Positions 8,669-17,572 of a DNA stretch of 64,000 nt are shown here, piece after piece (the first letter of the stretch is position 1; every line of letters starts with the position of its first letter). The translations under genes were made by a program, and so were the position numbers. Source of the stretch: Natrialbaceae archaeon AArc-T1-2. GTDB lineage: Archaea; Halobacteriota; Halobacteria; Halobacteriales; Natrialbaceae. Under the pieces are notes generated by a model that made no database searches, had not been told where the DNA came from, and saw nothing but the letters and a program-made list of their open reading frames with translations. The stretch is from NCBI RefSeq assembly GCF_030273315.1, contig NZ_CP127174.1, forward strand, positions 558,001 to 622,000. The letters are read 5' to 3'.

Positions 8669-9349
8669 ATGACGTCCGTACTGTTCGTCGTCAGCGAGCA
8701 CGGCTACTGGGGAGAGGAGTGCATCGAACCCCTCGAGACGCTCTCCGAGGCCGGCCTCGAAATAACGGTAGCGACGCCGACCGGATCGCCGCCGGCGATC
8801 GACGAGCGCTCGGTCGATCCCGAGACCGTCGGCGAGGAAACGGCAGCTCACGTCCAGGACGTACACGAGAGCGACGAACGACTGAACGATCCGATCCCAG
8901 TCGCCGAGGCGCGTGCGGACGCCTACGACGCTCTCGTGTTGCCCGGCGGTCACGGCACGGAGTGGGACGTCACCCAGGACTCACACGTTCGAACGCTCTT
9001 GCGGGAAATGGTCGAAGGCGACGACGGGACGGCGCTCGTCGTCTGTCACGCCGTCGGCGCCCTCGCGTTCACGCGTGATAGCCACGATGCCTTTCTGGTC
9101 ACCGGCCGCGAGGTCACCGGCTTCCCCAACGAGTGGGAAGAAGACATCGTCGACGAGAACGATCTGCTGCCCGACGGGCGCAAGCTGCCGTACTGGGTCG
9201 AAGACGAGGTGAAAACCGCTGGCGGCGAGTGGGATGCAGCGCTCGAGTCGGACACGAGCGTCACCGTCGACGGCGACTTGATCACTGCACGCGGCCCCGG
9301 GTCCTCGCGTGTGGCTGCCGAAACGCTGCTCGAGGAACTGGATGTGTAG
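8669..9349 (+). CDS. DJ-1/PfpI family protein (Hsp31-like)
   Basis: Type 1 glutamine-amidotransferase-like fold of 226 residues. The nucleophile elbow VCHAVGAL carries the conserved Cys, and LVLPGGHGTEWD and VTGFPNEWEE match the Hsp31/ThiJ branch. Family members act as glyoxalase III, deglycase or protease/chaperone; which of these applies cannot be read from sequence. The ATG at 8669 is chosen over an in-frame GTG 18 bp upstream. It is divergent from hsp20, consistent with a stress role. Confidence 0.88.
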   Translation: MTSVLFVVSEHGYWGEECIEPLETLSEAGLEITVATPTGSPPAIDERSVDPETVGEETAAHVQDVHESDERLNDPIPVAEARADAYDALVLPGGHGTEWDVTQDSHVRTLLREMVEGDDGTALVVCHAVGALAFTRDSHDAFLVTGREVTGFPNEWEEDIVDENDLLPDGRKLPYWVEDEVKTAGGEWDAALESDTSVTVDGDLITARGPGSSRVAAETLLEELDV

Positions 9350-9394
9350 TCGATACCGACTCGTCGTCGAGTCGTCCGTGTCGAATGCGTCCGG

Positions 9395-9538
9395 TTAATC
9401 GCCCGCGTGAAAGAGCGTGTACTCACTCGCCTCGTAAATGTTGATCAGCTCGGTTATCAGCTCGTCGTAGGACTCGTCCTCGACGCGCAACGCGTCCAGT
9501 CGTTCGATCGTCTCCTCGTCGAGTTCGACGGTAGGCAT
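9395..9538 (-). CDS. small acidic protein, antitoxin-like helical fold
   Basis: A 47-residue protein starting MPTVELDEETIERLDAL and continuing with ESYDELITELINIYE. A short beta strand followed by two helices, and this wording, are typical of haloarchaeal ribbon-helix-helix/VapB-like small proteins that bind DNA. No toxin gene lies next to it. Function is unknown; a regulator or orphan antitoxin is an inference. Confidence 0.7.
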   Translation of the reverse strand: MPTVELDEETIERLDALRVEDESYDELITELINIYEASEYTLFHAGD

Positions 9539-9652
9539 AGACGAACGTTGGGTATCGAACACCATAAAAGCCGACGTGGAACCCACACCGACGGCTCGCC
9601 CGCTGGTGGACAAAGCCACACATCTTTACGTCCGCCGGGAGTCGGTGGAGGT

Positions 9653-9952
9653 ATGACCGACAACATCGAGACGGTCACGTTCACCATTCGACCAGACGAC
9701 GGCACCGACGACGACGAAGACGAGGTCACACTCCCCGTCGGGCTGCTCGATCTCGTCGCGGAAGGCGACCAGACGCCCGCCGAGACGGTCGGCGACGTCA
9801 CGTTGCTTTCACTCGCCAGCCGTGCCCACCACGTCGTCCACCACGGCGATGGAGCCGACGAGGAGATGGAGGCACAGGAAGAACGCGTGATGGAACTGTT
9901 CGAGGACCGCTTCGGCGTGACGTTCGCCGAGGCGACCGGTCACCAGCACTAA
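9653..9952 (+). CDS. conserved haloarchaeal hypothetical protein (DUF7545-like)
   Basis: A 99-residue soluble acidic protein (VTLPVGLLDLVAEGDQTPAE...). The segment SLASRAHHVVHHGDGADEEM contains a cluster of histidines. A GGTGGAGGT stretch just before ATG 9653 could serve as a ribosome binding site. No catalytic motif is recognised. I match it to a haloarchaea-only family from memory and would not assign a function. The 250 bp after it up to 10203 shows nothing. Confidence 0.75.
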   Translation: MTDNIETVTFTIRPDDGTDDDEDEVTLPVGLLDLVAEGDQTPAETVGDVTLLSLASRAHHVVHHGDGADEEMEAQEERVMELFEDRFGVTFAEATGHQH

Positions 9953-10202
9953 GACCACGACGCCGAACGCGCTCATCCGATCGCTCGAGGCGTCCGCGAG
10001 CCTCCCAACCGACCGCTCGGTTTCGAGTGGGCTGTACCGGCAGGTTGATGCGGACGAACCAGCCGAGTAACGAGAACGTCGATCGCGCCGAATCCGTGCG
10101 ACACCCCTGATACCCCCGCACCCGTCGACTCGCGGATCGTGTTCTCGTTGGCGCGTCGCTTTTACCACGTAGTAACAGCCCCGCCGTCAAACGAGGGTCG
10201 GA

Positions 10203-13200
10203 CTACGCCGCCGAGTCGGCTTCCTCGAGTGAGTCGCCGTCAGGCCCCGGTTCGGCGGAGGGCTCATCATCGTCAGCGGAACCCGTCTCTTCGGGCGAAT
10301 CGTCTTCTTCGGCCCCCTCGGGTGAGTCGTCCTGATCTGCTGTCGGCGGTTCGCCGGCTGGCCCGGGATCGTCCGGTTGCTCGCCGTCAGGTTCTCCTGG
10401 GGGTCCTGGATCGTCCGGCTCGGCTTCCTCGGGTGGTCCAGGCTCCTCTGGCGGTCCTGGGTCGTCCGGTTCAGCTTCTTCCGGCGGTTCGTCCGGCTCT
10501 GCCTCCTCGGGTGGCACTGTCACCGGCTCGACGGTGATCGTCGTCCCGTCGGCGTCGTCCTCGCTTGCCACCTCGAGGTCGTACTCGCCGGGTTCCTCGA
10601 TCACGGTCGAGAGCGTCACCGCACCCGGCTCCCCGGCCGCGAGCGAGATGGCGTCCTCGTCGACGACCTCGCCGTCGACGGCCAGCGTGACGTCCTGGGT
10701 TCCCGTTTCCCCGCCGACGTTCTCGACTGCCGTCTCGACTTGAAGGGTCTGGCCGGCCTCGATCGGGGCGTTCGTCCCCGTGATCACGACGTCGAATGCG
10801 GCGGGCTCGGTCGGTGCGATATCGCCGGCGGGCGGCGTCGAGACGGTGATTGGCTCGTCGTAGCCGTGATCGGTCACGTCGAACGACCAGGTGAGCACCT
10901 CGTCGTCGGCTTCGGGCGTCCACGTGACCGTGAACGTCGTCTCGCCGGGCTCGAGATCGACTGGCGGCTCGTCGTCGGTCGTTCCCTCGACGAACTCACT
11001 GGCGGCAGTGACTCTCGCGTCGTTAGGGTTCTCGGCCGCGAAGGTGACCGCGATGCCGTCGTCGGTCGGCTCCGTCTCCGCGACGGTCAGTTCGGGCAGG
11101 TCGGGCCGGACCGCCTCGAGACAGGCGTCGCCGTCGGGGTTCGTCTGCTCGGGACCGAGTTCGCCATCCTCGGAGAGCTCGACCGATCGGAGGATCGAAG
11201 ACGTACCCGCCTCGGTGCCGACGAAGACGCCGTCGTCTCCGATCTGGACGACGCGCGTGCCGTCGTCGTCGGTCCAGGCCTCGGCCTCGGGGCCGATCTG
11301 GACGATCGTCGTCTCGCCTTCCTCGGCGAGTTCGTCCCAGGGGAACTGCGGTGAGGCGATCTGATTGCCGAACCCTTCGCTCATGTAGAACTCCTGTGTG
11401 TACCGGACGGTCTCGACGGGGCCGGTGATCGCCACTGCGGTGCAGTTCAGGAACTCGACTTCGGGCTCGGGTACGGGCTCGGGCTCCTCGACGGTCACGA
11501 CCGCGTCGTCGGCGACGACCACGCCGTCGTCGAGATAGGGTCCGTCGTCCTCGCCGTCTGTCTCGGCGAACGCGAACGTCTCCGTCCCATCAGTGTCCTC
11601 GTGGGCGACTGCGACCAGACTGTGCTCGCCTGCCTCGAGCGTATCCTCCTCGAACGCGAGGCCAGGGACGTCGAAGAGGTCGATCTCGACGTCCTCGTGT
11701 TCGCCCGGCTCGAGGTAGTCGGAGACGCCGACGGCGGCGTCCGGCTCGAGATCGTCGGGCTCGAGTTCGCCGGGGTCTGCCTCCTCGAGGTCGTCCGCGT
11801 CGTAGATCGCGACGAAGCCACCGCCGGGAACGTCGACGCTCTCGACGTCGACCGACGTCCCGTCGCTTTCCTGGTCTGCGAACGCAACGGTCGCGACGGG
11901 TTCCTCCTCGAGCGTGTACTCGATCGTCTCGCTCGCGAGGACCTCGTCCTCGAGGGTTCGAACCTCGACGTCGAGCGTCGCGTCGGCCTCGAGGGGTGGC
12001 TCGAGATCGATCTCGAGGTCCGAAACCGGCTCGCCAGCCTCGAAGGGATCGGTCTCGCCGATTCGGTCGTCCTCGTCGGTGGCAGTCAGGACGTACTCCT
12101 CGGGCGCGTTCGCCTCGTCGACGACGAGCGTCTCGCCGTCACCGTCCTGATCAGCGACCGACAACGTCGCCTCGGGGAGTTCCGCCTCGATCGCTTCTTC
12201 GAGGACGATCTCGCCAGCGGCGTCGCGGACGACGACGACGTCGCCGGTTTCGTTCCAGACCTGGCGATCGACGTCCCAGTAGAGCGTGTCGTCAGTGTCC
12301 TCGCCGTCTCCGGTGACCAGTGTCACATCCTCGTCGGGCTCGAGTGTGAACTCGGGGAACTCGTAGGGTGTGAGCGCGTCGGCGGCGACGAGGCCGTCGT
12401 CCTCGCGATCCTCGACGGTCCAGCCCGTCATCTCGAGGGGGACGTCCTCGACGTTGCGGAACGTGACGAACTCCTCGTCGGGATCGTCGCCGACGATCTC
12501 GTAGTCGACGACCGCGAGTGCGCCCACGGCCTCGGGGGCGGCGTCGATCACGTCGGGTTCGGGTTCAGGTTCAGGTTCAGGTTCAGGTTCGTCGACGCTC
12601 ACGAGTGCCTCGTCGTAGACGGGCGCACCGTCCTGATCGACGTAGGGAACGTCCTCCTCGCCGTCGGTGTCGACGTAGTCGAACGTCTCGTCGTCGGTGG
12701 TATCGAGGTGGGGTACCGCGATCAGCGTCCGGTTCTCTTCGATCGGCTCCTCGAGGTCGATCTCGACGTCCTCGTGCTCGCCGGGTTCGAGGTACGCCGA
12801 GACACCACGGACGCTTTCGACCGGCTCGCCCTCGAGGAATGCCCCGTCGTGGATGGCGACGAAGCCACCCTCCGAGAGGTCGAGGCTGTCGACGACGACC
12901 GTCTCGCCGTCGCTCTCCTGGTCGGCAAACGAGATCGTCGCTTCGCCCTCGAGTTCGTCGATCTCGTCGACTCGCTGCTCGGCATCCTCGAGTGCGGCCG
13001 CAAGGATCTCTTCGAGGCCGTCGGTGTCGACGTCGACCGCGTAGTCGGTCGCGTCGGCGGCCGTCGACTCGACGAGAATCTGGAGCTGGGTCACGCTGAC
13101 GCGCTGGTACTGGATCGCCCGGGCCGTCGATTCGCCGGCACTCCTCGCTGCAACCTGGAGCTGTTCGACCGTCGCGACCTGAGCCTGTGCGAGCGCACCC

Positions 13201-14528
13201 GAGGATGCGCCCTCGGCGAGCACCTGAACCTGCGTGACGTCGACGATCTGTTTCTGGATCACCGCACCCTCGCCGGCACCGAAGGCGGCCGCCTGTATCT
13301 GTTCGACCTCGACGACCTGGTGCTGGACCGCCGAGGCGACGGCTCCTTTCGCGGAGCCGAACGCGGCCGTTTGGGTCTGGGCGACGTGGACCTCCTGGTG
13401 CTGGAGCACGCCGCCGGCCGCACCCGTCGCCGCGGCCTGGATCTGTTCGACGGTGGCCTCCTGGCTCTGGTAGATCGCGCCCTTCGCGGCCCCGAAGGAC
13501 GCCTCCTGGATCTGCGTGATCGTGACGCGCTGGACCTGTTCGATCCGGACGTCACCGACTCGCTCGAGTGCGCCCTTGCCGGCTCCGCGTGCGGCGACCT
13601 GGGTCTGTTCGATCGTCACCTCCTGTTTCTGGACTAACGCGCCCTTTCCTGCGCCTTTGGCTGCCTTCTGGATCTGCTTGATCGTCACCTCCTGGTATTG
13701 TTCGACGTCGATATGTACTGCGCCCTCGAGTGCGCCCGCCGACGCGCCCGCCGCCGCGTGCTGGACGTGTTCGAGAGTGACCTGCTGGCGCTGTTCGGCG
13801 GTTATCTTCTGGTACTGCGTGACGACGCCGTAGGCCGCCCCCTGGGCAGCCTCCTGGATCTTCCCAGGTGCGTCGACATCGCGTTCGCCGGCTTCGCTCG
13901 CGGCGCCCGAAGCCGCACCGTGGGTCGCCACCTGGAGCTGTTCGACGGTCACCACCTGTTTCTGGGCGATTGCACCGTGGGTCGCTCCCCACGTCGCGCT
14001 CTGTAGCTGAGTCGCGTTCGCCACCTGGTGCTGGGCGAGTGCGCCGTCGGTCGCGCCGCCGACGGCGGCCTGGACCTGTTCGACCTCGACGTCCTGATCT
14101 TGTACCAGCGTACCGTGGACGGCACCCGCCGTCGCTGCCTGGACCTGTTCGACGTCAGCCGCCTGATGCTGGGCGACAGAGGCGAGTGCGCCCTCGGTCG
14201 CCGCCGCCTGCTGTTCCTGGCTCACCTCGACGCCCTGTGACTGGGCGAGTTCGATACCGTCCTCGACGCCGGCCTCGACGGCGTCTTGCTGTTCCTGGAC
14301 GAGTACATCGATCGCCGCGTCGGCCGTCGCGTCTGCGGGCGCTTCCAGTTCAATCGCAGCTCCGTCCTGGTGTGTGTTCGCTCCGGGCGATTCGTCGCCG
14401 ACGTCGGCTGCACCGTCGGCTTCTGCCGTCACGGCCGCTCCGGCACCGCCGAGAACGGGGAGTGCAACGCCGCTTGTAACCATCCCTGCCGCGGCGAGGA
14501 TCACCACGGCGACCTCGAGACGGCTCAT
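10203..14528 (-). CDS. giant secreted multidomain repeat protein (DUF7282, lamin-tail, CARDB)
   Basis: A 1441-residue exported protein. Residues 1-36 form a signal peptide-like segment. From about 102 to 490 there are about 16 copies of a 23-residue repeat (V-E/T-Q-x-Q-x-A-A-x-G-A-x-x-G-A, then QxQ). A short helix follows, then DUF7282-like domains beginning ISFADQESDGETVVV (about 525) and VAFADQESDGTSVDV (about 880), and a related unit, LSVADQDGDGETLVV, at about 788. A lamin-tail-like domain (about 665-780), a unique region with Cys pairs, a CARDB-like domain (about 1247-1340) and a Pro/Glu/Asp-rich tail of about 100 residues complete it. No transmembrane anchor or PGF motif ends the protein. 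It is likely a cell-surface or extracellular adhesive protein; this is inferred from architecture. ATG 14528 is preferred over a GTG 18 bp upstream. Confidence 0.85.
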   Translation of the reverse strand: MSRLEVAVVILAAAGMVTSGVALPVLGGAGAAVTAEADGAADVGDESPGANTHQDGAAIELEAPADATADAAIDVLVQEQQDAVEAGVEDGIELAQSQGVEVSQEQQAAATEGALASVAQHQAADVEQVQAATAGAVHGTLVQDQDVEVEQVQAAVGGATDGALAQHQVANATQLQSATWGATHGAIAQKQVVTVEQLQVATHGAASGAASEAGERDVDAPGKIQEAAQGAAYGVVTQYQKITAEQRQQVTLEHVQHAAAGASAGALEGAVHIDVEQYQEVTIKQIQKAAKGAGKGALVQKQEVTIEQTQVAARGAGKGALERVGDVRIEQVQRVTITQIQEASFGAAKGAIYQSQEATVEQIQAAATGAAGGVLQHQEVHVAQTQTAAFGSAKGAVASAVQHQVVEVEQIQAAAFGAGEGAVIQKQIVDVTQVQVLAEGASSGALAQAQVATVEQLQVAARSAGESTARAIQYQRVSVTQLQILVESTAADATDYAVDVDTDGLEEILAAALEDAEQRVDEIDELEGEATISFADQESDGETVVVDSLDLSEGGFVAIHDGAFLEGEPVESVRGVSAYLEPGEHEDVEIDLEEPIEENRTLIAVPHLDTTDDETFDYVDTDGEEDVPYVDQDGAPVYDEALVSVDEPEPEPEPEPEPDVIDAAPEAVGALAVVDYEIVGDDPDEEFVTFRNVEDVPLEMTGWTVEDREDDGLVAADALTPYEFPEFTLEPDEDVTLVTGDGEDTDDTLYWDVDRQVWNETGDVVVVRDAAGEIVLEEAIEAELPEATLSVADQDGDGETLVVDEANAPEEYVLTATDEDDRIGETDPFEAGEPVSDLEIDLEPPLEADATLDVEVRTLEDEVLASETIEYTLEEEPVATVAFADQESDGTSVDVESVDVPGGGFVAIYDADDLEEADPGELEPDDLEPDAAVGVSDYLEPGEHEDVEIDLFDVPGLAFEEDTLEAGEHSLVAVAHEDTDGTETFAFAETDGEDDGPYLDDGVVVADDAVVTVEEPEPVPEPEVEFLNCTAVAITGPVETVRYTQEFYMSEGFGNQIASPQFPWDELAEEGETTIVQIGPEAEAWTDDDGTRVVQIGDDGVFVGTEAGTSSILRSVELSEDGELGPEQTNPDGDACLEAVRPDLPELTVAETEPTDDGIAVTFAAENPNDARVTAASEFVEGTTDDEPPVDLEPGETTFTVTWTPEADDEVLTWSFDVTDHGYDEPITVSTPPAGDIAPTEPAAFDVVITGTNAPIEAGQTLQVETAVENVGGETGTQDVTLAVDGEVVDEDAISLAAGEPGAVTLSTVIEEPGEYDLEVASEDDADGTTITVEPVTVPPEEAEPDEPPEEAEPDDPGPPEEPGPPEEAEPDDPGPPGEPDGEQPDDPGPAGEPPTADQDDSPEGAEEDDSPEETGSADDDEPSAEPGPDGDSLEEADSAA
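13040..14225 (-). repeat. about 16 tandem 23-residue coding repeats
   Basis: Within the giant protein gene, a unit of about 69 bp recurs in frame. The consensus of the product is V-[ET]-Q-[VIL]-Q-x-A-A-x-G-A-x-x-G-A-[LIV]-x-Q-x-Q-x-V. Units have diverged at DNA level and a few carry 5-6-residue insertions, so this is an old protein repeat and not a recent DNA satellite. Alternation of a GAxxGA patch with QxQ strands suggests a solenoid or glycine-zipper assembly. Confidence 0.85.
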
Positions 14529-14770
14529 GGGATCCCTCGGTTCCACCCTAAATATTGGCTATCTGATGACGCGGACTGCATAGTTCTCGGGGGCGGCGAC
14601 GATTCGAGTCATAAGCCCCCCGGTCGTTTCAGTTGAGGTGTCGACACAATATCCCGTTACGCGGCGTTCCGTCCGCCCGACCGCGCCTTGAGGTCGAACC
14701 CGCTCGACGACATCGTCTGGTGATAGGAATGAGCCCGTTGAAGCAGCGGCGCTCGGTCCTCGCGGCGGCT

Positions 14771-14798
14771 GTAAACCGAAGTTTTGATTTGGGTTTAC
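14771..14798 (+). promoter_or_regulatory. BirA-type biotin operator
   Basis: GTAAACC (14771-14777), 14 bp, then GGTTTAC (14792-14798). This matches the core of the known BirA operator TTGTAAACC-N14-16-GGTTTACAA described for bacteria and archaea. It lies 15 bp ahead of bioY, where binding of a biotinylating repressor would block transcription. Confidence 0.8.
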
Positions 14799-14812
14799 GG
14801 GACAGTCGAGGT

Positions 14813-15394
14813 ATGGCAACTGGAACCGATTCGGTCGATCTCGTCGACGCATCCGTCGTCAGACCGTTCGCCCGCGCGGCGTTGCTGGCGGCGCTTACGG
14901 CCGCGCTCGCGTACGTCGCGTTCCCGAACCCGTGGGCGACGGCACCGGTGACGCTGCAGGTACTCGGCGTCTTCCTGGTCGGGCTCTATCTCACCCCCCA
15001 GTGGGCGGCCGTCTCGATGATCCTCTATCTGGCAGCCGGGGCGGTCGGCGCGCCCGTCTTCGCGGGCGGATCCGCCGGAATCGGCGTACTGCAGGGACCG
15101 AACGCGGGCTTTCTCTGGTCGTTTCCCGTCGCCGCGGCGCTGATCGGGACGCTCGTCCATCGGAACAGGACGCCCACGAACCCCGCCGACCGATCGCTAC
15201 CGGTGCTCGCGGGCGCGCTCGTCGCCGCGACCGTCGTGATCTACGCCGCCGCCGTTCTCTGGCTCATGTGGCTGCTCGAGCTCGGCCCCGTCGAAGCGGC
15301 GCTGGTCGGGGCTTTCCCGTTCATCCCGTTCGAACTGCTCAAGGCGGTCGTCGCCATCGCCATCGTCCGAAGCGACGTGATCGATCCGACGTGA
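14813..15394 (+). CDS. bioY: biotin ECF transporter S component BioY
   Basis: Membrane substrate-binding subunit for biotin uptake, 193 residues with about six hydrophobic segments. Family landmarks include VTLQVLGVFLVGL, LYLAAGAVGAPVFAGG and the GPNAGFLWSFP loop. It heads a tight operon with the ATPase (7-bp gap) and the T component. The BirA-type palindrome directly upstream supports biotin and not another vitamin. Confidence 0.94.
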   Translation: MATGTDSVDLVDASVVRPFARAALLAALTAALAYVAFPNPWATAPVTLQVLGVFLVGLYLTPQWAAVSMILYLAAGAVGAPVFAGGSAGIGVLQGPNAGFLWSFPVAAALIGTLVHRNRTPTNPADRSLPVLAGALVAATVVIYAAAVLWLMWLLELGPVEAALVGAFPFIPFELLKAVVAIAIVRSDVIDPT

Positions 15395-15401
15395 CTCGGC
15401 G

Positions 15402-16109
15402 ATGATCGAGTTCCGATCCGTCACCTTCCGTTTCGAGGACGTCGCGGTCCTCGAAGACGTCACGCTGTCGATCGACGACGGCGAATTCGTCGTCCTTGCG
15501 GGGGCAAACGGCAGCGGCAAGACGACGCTGTTGCGCCACTGTAACGGCCTGTTGACTCCCGACGAGGGCGAAGTACTGGTCGACGGCACCGACGTCGCCG
15601 ACGATCCCGTCGGCGCGCGCACGAGCGTCGGGATGGTCTTTCAGCATCCACGCGATGGCTTCGTCGCCGCGACCGTCGGCGCGGACGTCGCCTTCGGCCC
15701 CGAGAACCTCGGGCTCTCCCGCGAGGAGATCGATCGCCGCGTCGGGGCCGCACTCGAGGCAGTGAACATGGCCGGCCGCGAGGACGACCGGATCGACCAG
15801 CTGTCGGGTGGCGAACAGTCCCGCGTCGCCATCGCCGGTGCGCTCGCGATGGAGCCGACCCACCTCGTGCTCGACGAGCCGTTTACGGGTCTCGACGAGC
15901 CCGCACGCCGCTCCGTGCTGGGTCGACTCGAGGAGCTCTCGGCGGCCGGCACCGGAATCGTCGTCGCGACCCACGACCTCCGGGACGTGCTCGCGCTTTC
16001 CGACCGGGCCATCGCGATGGCAGACGGCGAGGTCGTCGTCGACGCACCGCCGCGGCGCGCTTGCGACCGCCTCGAGGGCGTCGACGTCCGCGTTCCACGC
16101 CGATGCTGA
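15402..16109 (+). CDS. bioM: biotin ECF transporter ATPase
   Basis: ABC-type ATPase of 235 residues powering the transporter from the cytosolic face. It has Walker A GANGSGKTT, the Q-loop region FQHPRDGF, signature LSGGEQSR, Walker B LVLDEPFTGLD and the switch His in VATHD. The last codons overlap the start of the next gene (ATG 16103), suggesting translational coupling. A single ATPase gene is present, as in dedicated BioMNY systems. Confidence 0.93.
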   Translation: MIEFRSVTFRFEDVAVLEDVTLSIDDGEFVVLAGANGSGKTTLLRHCNGLLTPDEGEVLVDGTDVADDPVGARTSVGMVFQHPRDGFVAATVGADVAFGPENLGLSREEIDRRVGAALEAVNMAGREDDRIDQLSGGEQSRVAIAGALAMEPTHLVLDEPFTGLDEPARRSVLGRLEELSAAGTGIVVATHDLRDVLALSDRAIAMADGEVVVDAPPRRACDRLEGVDVRVPRRC

Positions 16110-16807
16110 GCTACGAGCCCGACGAGACGCTCGCCCACCGGCTCGACCCGCGGTCGAAACTCGCCCTCCAGATGGGGTTTGCCGTCGCCGCGGTCGGCCA
16201 CGCTGATCCCCTGGCCCTCGCCGCGTTGACGGTACTTGCGGCCCTCGCACTCGCGGCTGCCCGGCTGTCGCCGCTCCGGGCGCTGTACGCCTACCGGTTC
16301 GCGCTGATCGTCCTCGCGGCCGCGCCGCTTGTCTCTGCGCTGACGCTTGGCTCGCCGTGGCTCGAGCCCGCCGACGCCGTTGCCCCCGCGCTGGCGAGCT
16401 ACGGCGTCGCGTTGATCCTGCTGGTCAGCGCCGCCTACGTCCGCTCGACGCCGGTCCGGGAGTCCCGGGCGGCCATCCAGCGGACGATCCCCGGCAAACC
16501 CGGGCAACTGCTCGGCGTCGGCATCGCGCTCGTCTTCCGGTTCCTGCCGGTCCTGCTCGCGGATCTGCGGACGATCCGGGAGGCGGTCGCGGCCCGGCTG
16601 GGCGATCAGCGCGGGCCCCTCGAGCGCGCCAGCCGGATCGGCGTCCTGGCGCTGTCACGAGCGTTCGAACGGGCCGACCGCCTCGCCGTCGCTTTACAGG
16701 CTCGGTGTTTCGCCTGGAATCCGACGCTGCCGGCGCTGTCGTTCTCGCGGATCGATGTCCCCGTCCTCGCACTCGCTGCGATACTCGTACTGTCGCCGCT
16801 TCTGTGA
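16103..16807 (+). CDS. bioN: biotin ECF transporter T component
   Basis: Membrane coupling subunit of 234 residues linking BioY to the ATPase. It begins YEPDETLAHRLDPRSKL, typical of EcfT/CbiQ proteins, and carries an ARS-like coupling stretch (RIGVLALSRAFERADRLAVA) in its C-terminal part. Four or more hydrophobic segments are visible. It overlaps bioM by 7 bp and ends the operon. Confidence 0.9.
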   Translation: MLSYEPDETLAHRLDPRSKLALQMGFAVAAVGHADPLALAALTVLAALALAAARLSPLRALYAYRFALIVLAAAPLVSALTLGSPWLEPADAVAPALASYGVALILLVSAAYVRSTPVRESRAAIQRTIPGKPGQLLGVGIALVFRFLPVLLADLRTIREAVAARLGDQRGPLERASRIGVLALSRAFERADRLAVALQARCFAWNPTLPALSFSRIDVPVLALAAILVLSPLL

Positions 16808-16848
16808 ACGGTCACCGGGACTTTTAGGCCAGGCCACCGGTCGTTCGG

Positions 16849-17508
16849 ATGATGAGTCTCATCGCGGAGTACGAACTGTCCAACCCGATCCTCCGGGGTA
16901 CCAGGCGAGCGCTTCCCGACCTGCAGTTTCAGGTCGAGGACGAACAGCTCTCGCGGTCGGAGTTGCCGAAGCTGGTGTTTTGGACGACCGGCGATGAGCG
17001 CGACCTCGAGCGCCTCGAGGACCTGCTCGCCGACGATCCGACAGTCGACGACGTCGAACGACTCGCTGCCCTCGGCGGACGGCGGCTGTATCGCGTCGCA
17101 CTCACCGAAGTAGGAGTCGTCGGTATGACCTACCAGGACGCGGTAGAACTCGGCATCACGTTCCTCGACATCAGGGTAACGGGCGAGCCGATGCAGTACC
17201 GGGCACAGGTCCCCACGCGAGAGGCGTTGTTCGCCTACCGGGAACGCTGTCGCGATCGGGGGCTGTCGTTTCGACTCGTCGGACTCTACGAGGGGAAGGC
17301 GGAGCCGACGAATCGGTACGGCGTCACGGATCGACAGCGCGAGGTTCTGCTTGCAGCCCTCGAGCACGGCTACTTCGACGTACCTCGGGGAACGACGCTC
17401 GAGGAACTCGCTGCCGAGTTAGACGCCTCCGGACAGGCGCTCTCGGCGCTTTTGCGCCGTGGACAGGCGAACCTTCTCCGGCACACCCTCGCAGCAGACG
17501 GCACTTAA
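16849..17508 (+). CDS. HTH-10 (bacterio-opsin activator-like) regulator
   Basis: A 219-residue probable transcription regulator. An N-terminal sensory or dimerisation region of about 150 residues precedes the C-terminal HTH-10 domain, marked by GVTDRQREVLLAALEHGYFD and TTLEELAAELD. The first two codons are both ATG, so the start may be 16849 or 16852. The family regulates varied operons in haloarchaea; the target here is not evident. It lies 41 bp after bioN but looks functionally unrelated. Confidence 0.87.
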   Translation: MMSLIAEYELSNPILRGTRRALPDLQFQVEDEQLSRSELPKLVFWTTGDERDLERLEDLLADDPTVDDVERLAALGGRRLYRVALTEVGVVGMTYQDAVELGITFLDIRVTGEPMQYRAQVPTREALFAYRERCRDRGLSFRLVGLYEGKAEPTNRYGVTDRQREVLLAALEHGYFDVPRGTTLEELAAELDASGQALSALLRRGQANLLRHTLAADGT

Positions 17509-17572
17509 AACGTTGGATGACAAATGGACGGGTATTCCACCGCTCGCCCACTATTCACTCGTAGATCAAGCA

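Noticed and set aside
12551-12592. Hexanucleotide (GGTTCA-type) tandem repeat as a phase-variation switch
   Set aside because: The unit is 6 bp and encodes a Pro-Glu linker, so slippage would not shift the frame; it is best seen as a flexible linker of variable length.
11601-13637. 678-codon plus-strand frame opposite the giant repeat protein
   Set aside because: It is antisense shadow coding; the minus-strand frame has a signal peptide, repeats and domains.
13040-14225. Possible CRISPR array because of regular spacing
   Set aside because: Units of about 69 bp are in-frame protein repeats with diverged DNA and no spacer/repeat division; no cas genes are present.
14813-16807. Cobalt or nickel ECF transporter (CbiMQO-like)
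   Set aside because: The S component is BioY-like and a BirA-type operator precedes the operon; no CbiM/NikM metal-binding N-terminus is present.
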